A stretch of 64,000 bases of DNA from UBA1351 sp965140555 (GTDB lineage Bacteria; Bacillota; Clostridia; Lachnospirales; Vallitaleaceae). The notes under the pieces were generated by a model, which saw nothing but the letters and a program-made list of their open reading frames with translations, was not told the DNA's origin and did no database searches. Positions 61,595 to 64,000 of this stretch are shown one piece after another (the first letter of the stretch is position 1; every line of letters begins with the position of its first letter). The stretch is from positions 124,001-188,000 of the forward strand of contig OZ223260.1 in the NCBI GenBank assembly GCA_965140555.1. Direction: 5' to 3'. Position numbers and translations under genes: made by a program.

Positions 61595-61610
61595 CTACTA
61601 GATATTGTAA
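61595..61610 (-). promoter_or_regulatory. NrdR-box-like operator, distal
   Basis: CTACTAGATATTGTAA (+ strand) matches the NrdR-box consensus at 11 of 16 positions. It sits 17 bp from the proximal box, so the centres are ~33 bp or three helical turns apart. NrdR boxes typically occur as such pairs. It overlaps the -10 box. Confidence 0.55.
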
Positions 61611-61632
61611 CAGCTAGAATTTACATCGTCAA
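61604..61632 (-). promoter_or_regulatory. SigA-type promoter of nrdJ
   Basis: On the minus strand TTGACG (61632-61627) and TACAAT (61609-61604) are separated by 17 bp. The -10 box lies inside the distal NrdR-like box. Confidence 0.7.
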
Positions 61633-61644
61633 CATTGAATGAAA

Positions 61645-61674
61645 AACAATTGTCATCTTGTAACAATGATTGTT
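61645..61674. repeat. Interrupted palindrome over the ppk2 promoter
   Basis: AACAAT-TG-TCAT and ATGATTGTT form an imperfect dyad over 30 bp that covers the candidate -35 of ppk2. It is operator-like, but no regulator can be named. Confidence 0.45.
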
Positions 61675-61685
61675 AGGTGTATAAT
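61658..61685 (+). promoter_or_regulatory. Promoter of ppk2
   Basis: TATAAT (61680-61685) is preceded by TTGTAA (61658-61663) with a 16-bp spacer, 30 bp upstream of the ppk2 ATG. The -35 match is weak. Confidence 0.55.
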
Positions 61686-61715
61686 GGAAGGATAAAGATA
61701 TAAGGAGGTCTAGCG

Positions 61716-62516
61716 ATGAGTAAAAAGAAGTTTTCCAAAAAAGTCTATGAAAAAGAATTGGAACGTTTACAGATTGAATTGGTTCGTATGCAAGAGTGGA
61801 TAAAAAGAGAAGGGCTGAAAGTTGTGGTCCTATTTGAAGGTAGGGATGCGGCAGGTAAAGGTGGTTCGATTAAGCGGATTACGGAGAAATTAAATCCTAG
61901 GGTTTGTCGTGTTGTGGCCCTTGGGGTACCGACGGAAAAAGAAAAAACACAGTGGTATTTCCAACGCTATGTTGCGCATTTGCCGGCTGCCGGCGAGATG
62001 GTTTTGTTTGACAGAAGTTGGTATAACAGAGCCGGAGTAGAACGTGTCATGGGATTTTGTACTGATGATGAATATCAAGAATTTTTGCGTAGCACACCTG
62101 AGTTTGAGAAGATGCTTATTCGTTCGGGCATTATTCTCATTAAATACTGGTTTTCTGTCAGTGATGAGGAGCAAGAGAAGCGATTCCAAGACCGTATGAA
62201 TGATCCGACTAAGCGTTGGAAGATCAGTCCTATGGATTTAGAGTCCAGGAAACACTGGGTGGATTATTCAAAGGCAAAGGATGAAATGATGGAGTATACA
62301 GATTCGAAGCTGTCGCCTTGGTATGTCGTGCCTTCAGATAATAAAAAAAGAGCACGTATTAATTGTATCCACCATTTATTGAGTCAGATTGACTATAAGG
62401 AAATCAAGAAAGAAAAATTGGAACTGCCGCCGAAACAAAAAAATGATTTTTATATACGTCCGCCAATGGATGAACAAACCTTTGTCCCGGATTATGTGGA
62501 AGAAATCCTTTCGTAG
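61716..62516 (+). CDS. ppk2: Polyphosphate kinase 2 family protein
   Basis: The 266-residue enzyme uses polyphosphate to phosphorylate nucleotides. It has the P-loop FEGRDAAGKGGSIKRI, the lid motif FDRSWYNRAGVERVMGFC and the conserved RWKISPMDLESRKHWVDYSKAKD. A single-domain length near 270 fits class I PPK2 (preferring nucleoside diphosphates), but class III is not excluded. AAGGAGG precedes the ATG. It is divergent from nrdJ, sharing a 166-bp regulatory gap. Confidence 0.92.
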   Translation: MSKKKFSKKVYEKELERLQIELVRMQEWIKREGLKVVVLFEGRDAAGKGGSIKRITEKLNPRVCRVVALGVPTEKEKTQWYFQRYVAHLPAAGEMVLFDRSWYNRAGVERVMGFCTDDEYQEFLRSTPEFEKMLIRSGIILIKYWFSVSDEEQEKRFQDRMNDPTKRWKISPMDLESRKHWVDYSKAKDEMMEYTDSKLSPWYVVPSDNKKRARINCIHHLLSQIDYKEIKKEKLELPPKQKNDFYIRPPMDEQTFVPDYVEEILS

Positions 62517-62528
62517 TTAAACCGACAT

Positions 62529-62573
62529 TGCGTTTTTGACAGGAATTCGTTATAATAAAAGAACTGTCAAAAA
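62529..62573 (+). promoter_or_regulatory. Promoter of miaB with flanking inverted repeat
   Basis: TTGCGT (62529-62534) and TATAAT (62551-62556) are separated by 16 bp. A perfect 10-bp inverted repeat, TTTTTGACAG (62533-62542) and CTGTCAAAAA (62564-62573), brackets the -10 box and would straddle the start point. Confidence 0.5.
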
Positions 62574-62602
62574 ACAAAAATGTGACGTATGGGAGGACCA
62601 TA

Positions 62603-64000
62603 ATGGAAAGAAAGCCAATTATATTGAATCAAGATACGGATGAGGGCCTTCGTCAAAAGGCGATTATCAAAAAACTGCGAGCTGAAAATGATGCTTATTT
62701 TGAAAAAAACGGAGAACGGAAGAAGATGCATATTGCAACATTTGGATGTCAAATGAACTTCCATGATTCGGAAAAACTCAAAGGTGTCCTTGAGGAAATT
62801 GGATATACCTATACGGATGAGGAACAGGAAGCGGATTTTGTTGTCTATAATACGTGTGCGGTTCGTGAAAATGCGGAAACAAGGGTATTTGGACGTATCG
62901 GACATCTGAAATCCCTGAAGAGAAAAAAACCGTCATTAATCATTGCCTTATGTGGATGTATGATGCAACAGGATACGGTTATTGATAAATTAAAGAAAAG
63001 CTATCGACATGTGGATATTGTTTTTGGAACACACAATATCTATAAGTTGGCGGAGCTTATTGAAACATATAATGAAACCGGAGATCCTGTGTATGATATA
63101 TGGGATTCCTATCAAGACATTGTTGAAGATTTACCGACGGTAAGAAAGTATTCCTTCAAGTCCAGTGTCAATATAATTTTCGGATGCAACAACTTTTGTA
63201 GTTATTGTATCGTCCCTTATGTTCGAGGGCGGGAACGAAGCCGCAAGGCAGAAGATATACTCAATGAAATCAAAAGATTAGTGGCTGACGGTGTTGTGGA
63301 AGTCATGTTACTCGGGCAAAATGTAAACTCTTACGGGAAGAATCTGGAAAATCCTATGAGCTTTGCTCAATTGCTAGAAGAAATATGTAAGATTGACGGA
63401 CTGGAACGTGTGCGCTTTATGACATCCCACCCCAAAGATTTATCCGATGAATTAATTGCAGTCATGGCAAAGGAAGATAAGATTTGTAAATCCCTTCATT
63501 TACCATTCCAATCAGGAAGTACAGCAATTTTGAAACGGATGAATCGCCGTTATACGAAAGAATCGTATTTGGATTTGGTTAAACGTATAAAGACTGCCAT
63601 GCCGGACATTGCATTGACAACAGATGTTATTGTTGGCTTCCCGGGAGAAACGGAAGAAGATTTCGAGGAAACCTTAGACGTTATTAACGAAGTGGGTTAC
63701 GATAGTGCCTTTACCTTCATATACTCCAAGCGGACGGGAACACCGGCGGCTCAATATGAAGAGCAAGTGGACGATGACGTCATCAAAGAGCGATTTAATC
63801 GTCTTCTTGAAGTGGTTAATCATCATGCGCATGAGAAAAGTGTTGCGCATGTAGGTGGTACTTATGACGTCTTGTTTGAGGAGAATAATGATGCGGATAA
63901 CGGTTTATTATCCGGACGTTTGGAAAATGGGCATTTGATTCATGTGAAAGCGGATGCGTCATTAATCGGCACGATACAACCGGTCAAAGTGACAAGTGCA
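62603..64000 (+). CDS. miaB: tRNA-2-methylthio-N6-dimethylallyladenosine synthase (3'-truncated by window edge)
   Basis: The reading frame is open from the ATG at 62603 (GGGAGG 6 nt upstream) to the right edge, giving 466 residues of an expected ~470-480. It has the N-terminal UPF0004 domain (IATFGCQMNFHDSEKLKG, YNTCAVRENAETR, ALCGCMMQQD), the radical-SAM cluster motif FGCNNFCSYCIVPYVRGRE and, near the end, the TRAM domain. MiaB adds a methylthio group to i6A37 of tRNAs. Confidence 0.96.
   Translation, partial: MERKPIILNQDTDEGLRQKAIIKKLRAENDAYFEKNGERKKMHIATFGCQMNFHDSEKLKGVLEEIGYTYTDEEQEADFVVYNTCAVRENAETRVFGRIGHLKSLKRKKPSLIIALCGCMMQQDTVIDKLKKSYRHVDIVFGTHNIYKLAELIETYNETGDPVYDIWDSYQDIVEDLPTVRKYSFKSSVNIIFGCNNFCSYCIVPYVRGRERSRKAEDILNEIKRLVADGVVEVMLLGQNVNSYGKNLENPMSFAQLLEEICKIDGLERVRFMTSHPKDLSDELIAVMAKEDKICKSLHLPFQSGSTAILKRMNRRYTKESYLDLVKRIKTAMPDIALTTDVIVGFPGETEEDFEETLDVINEVGYDSAFTFIYSKRTGTPAAQYEEQVDDDVIKERFNRLLEVVNHHAHEKSVAHVGGTYDVLFEENNDADNGLLSGRLENGHLIHVKADASLIGTIQPVKVTSA

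Noticed and set aside
61550..61715. Cobalamin riboswitch upstream of B12-dependent nrdJ
   Set aside because: The gap is too short and lacks a B12-box-like segment. The NrdR-like boxes explain the visible symmetry better.
1..64000. CRISPR arrays, rRNA or tRNA genes, prophage or conjugative modules
   Set aside because: No regularly spaced repeats, no tRNA cloverleaf-like or rRNA stretches and no integrase, structural phage or transfer genes were seen. This was a reading by eye, not a computed search.

Overview
The window is a 64 kb piece of a low-G+C Bacillota (Firmicutes) chromosome. The gene content and order point to an anaerobic member of the Clostridia. The clues are an electron-bifurcating NfnAB pair, Pta-AckA acetate formation, an adenosylcobalamin-dependent ribonucleotide reductase, GerMN and ComEA/ComEC genes, and the conserved Firmicute blocks yicC-gmk-rpoZ-priA-def-fmt-rsmB-rlmN-stp-prkC-rsgA-rpe-thiN and plsX-acpP-rnc-smc-ftsY-ylxM-ffh-rpsP-khpA-rimM-trmD-rplS-lepB-rbgA. 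I do not name a genus. Most of the window is ordinary core chromosome, densely packed and mostly on the + strand. carB is cut by the left edge and miaB by the right edge.

Layout. 1-3.6 kb: end of carB, then nfnAB under its own promoter. 3.7-6.1 kb (minus): dgkA and nadE. 6.2-13.8 kb: mgsA, comEA, a response regulator and sensor kinase, a GerMN protein, ComEC split into two overlapping genes, and holA. 13.9-14.3 kb (minus): rpsT with a long structured leader. 14.4-18.6 kb: relQ, an RsuA-family pseudouridine synthase, a HAD phosphatase and a YgiQ radical-SAM protein. 18.7-31.6 kb: one long housekeeping operon covering nucleotide supply, replication restart, N-formylmethionine metabolism, rRNA methylation, Ser/Thr phosphorylation, ribosome assembly and thiamine. 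31.7-37.9 kb: rpmB (minus), yloU, fakA-like, recG, rsmD, coaD and a coiled-coil gene. 37.9-42.3 kb: tmcAL (minus), pta-ackA, yceD-rpmF. 42.4-54.9 kb: lipid precursor, chromosome segregation, SRP and ribosome genes. 54.9-58 kb: an FAD oxidoreductase, a DUF2161 nuclease-like protein and threonine deaminase.

The only clear accessory stretch is 58.0-59.2 kb. It starts with a G+C-rich, strongly palindromic element of about 207 nt just after ilvA, followed by an intrinsic terminator. An IS200-type insertion sequence sits directly behind the terminator. Its tnpA ribosome-binding site is buried in an inverted repeat, and its right end carries four successive hairpins but no tnpB. A G-rich tract with a quadruplex motif comes next. 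This is the part most worth study. After it come nrdJ (minus) with two NrdR-like boxes over its promoter, a divergent ppk2, and the start of miaB.

I saw no rRNA, tRNA or CRISPR array. Promoters, terminators, repeats and start choices were read by eye. Family assignments rest on recognised motifs, not on database searches.
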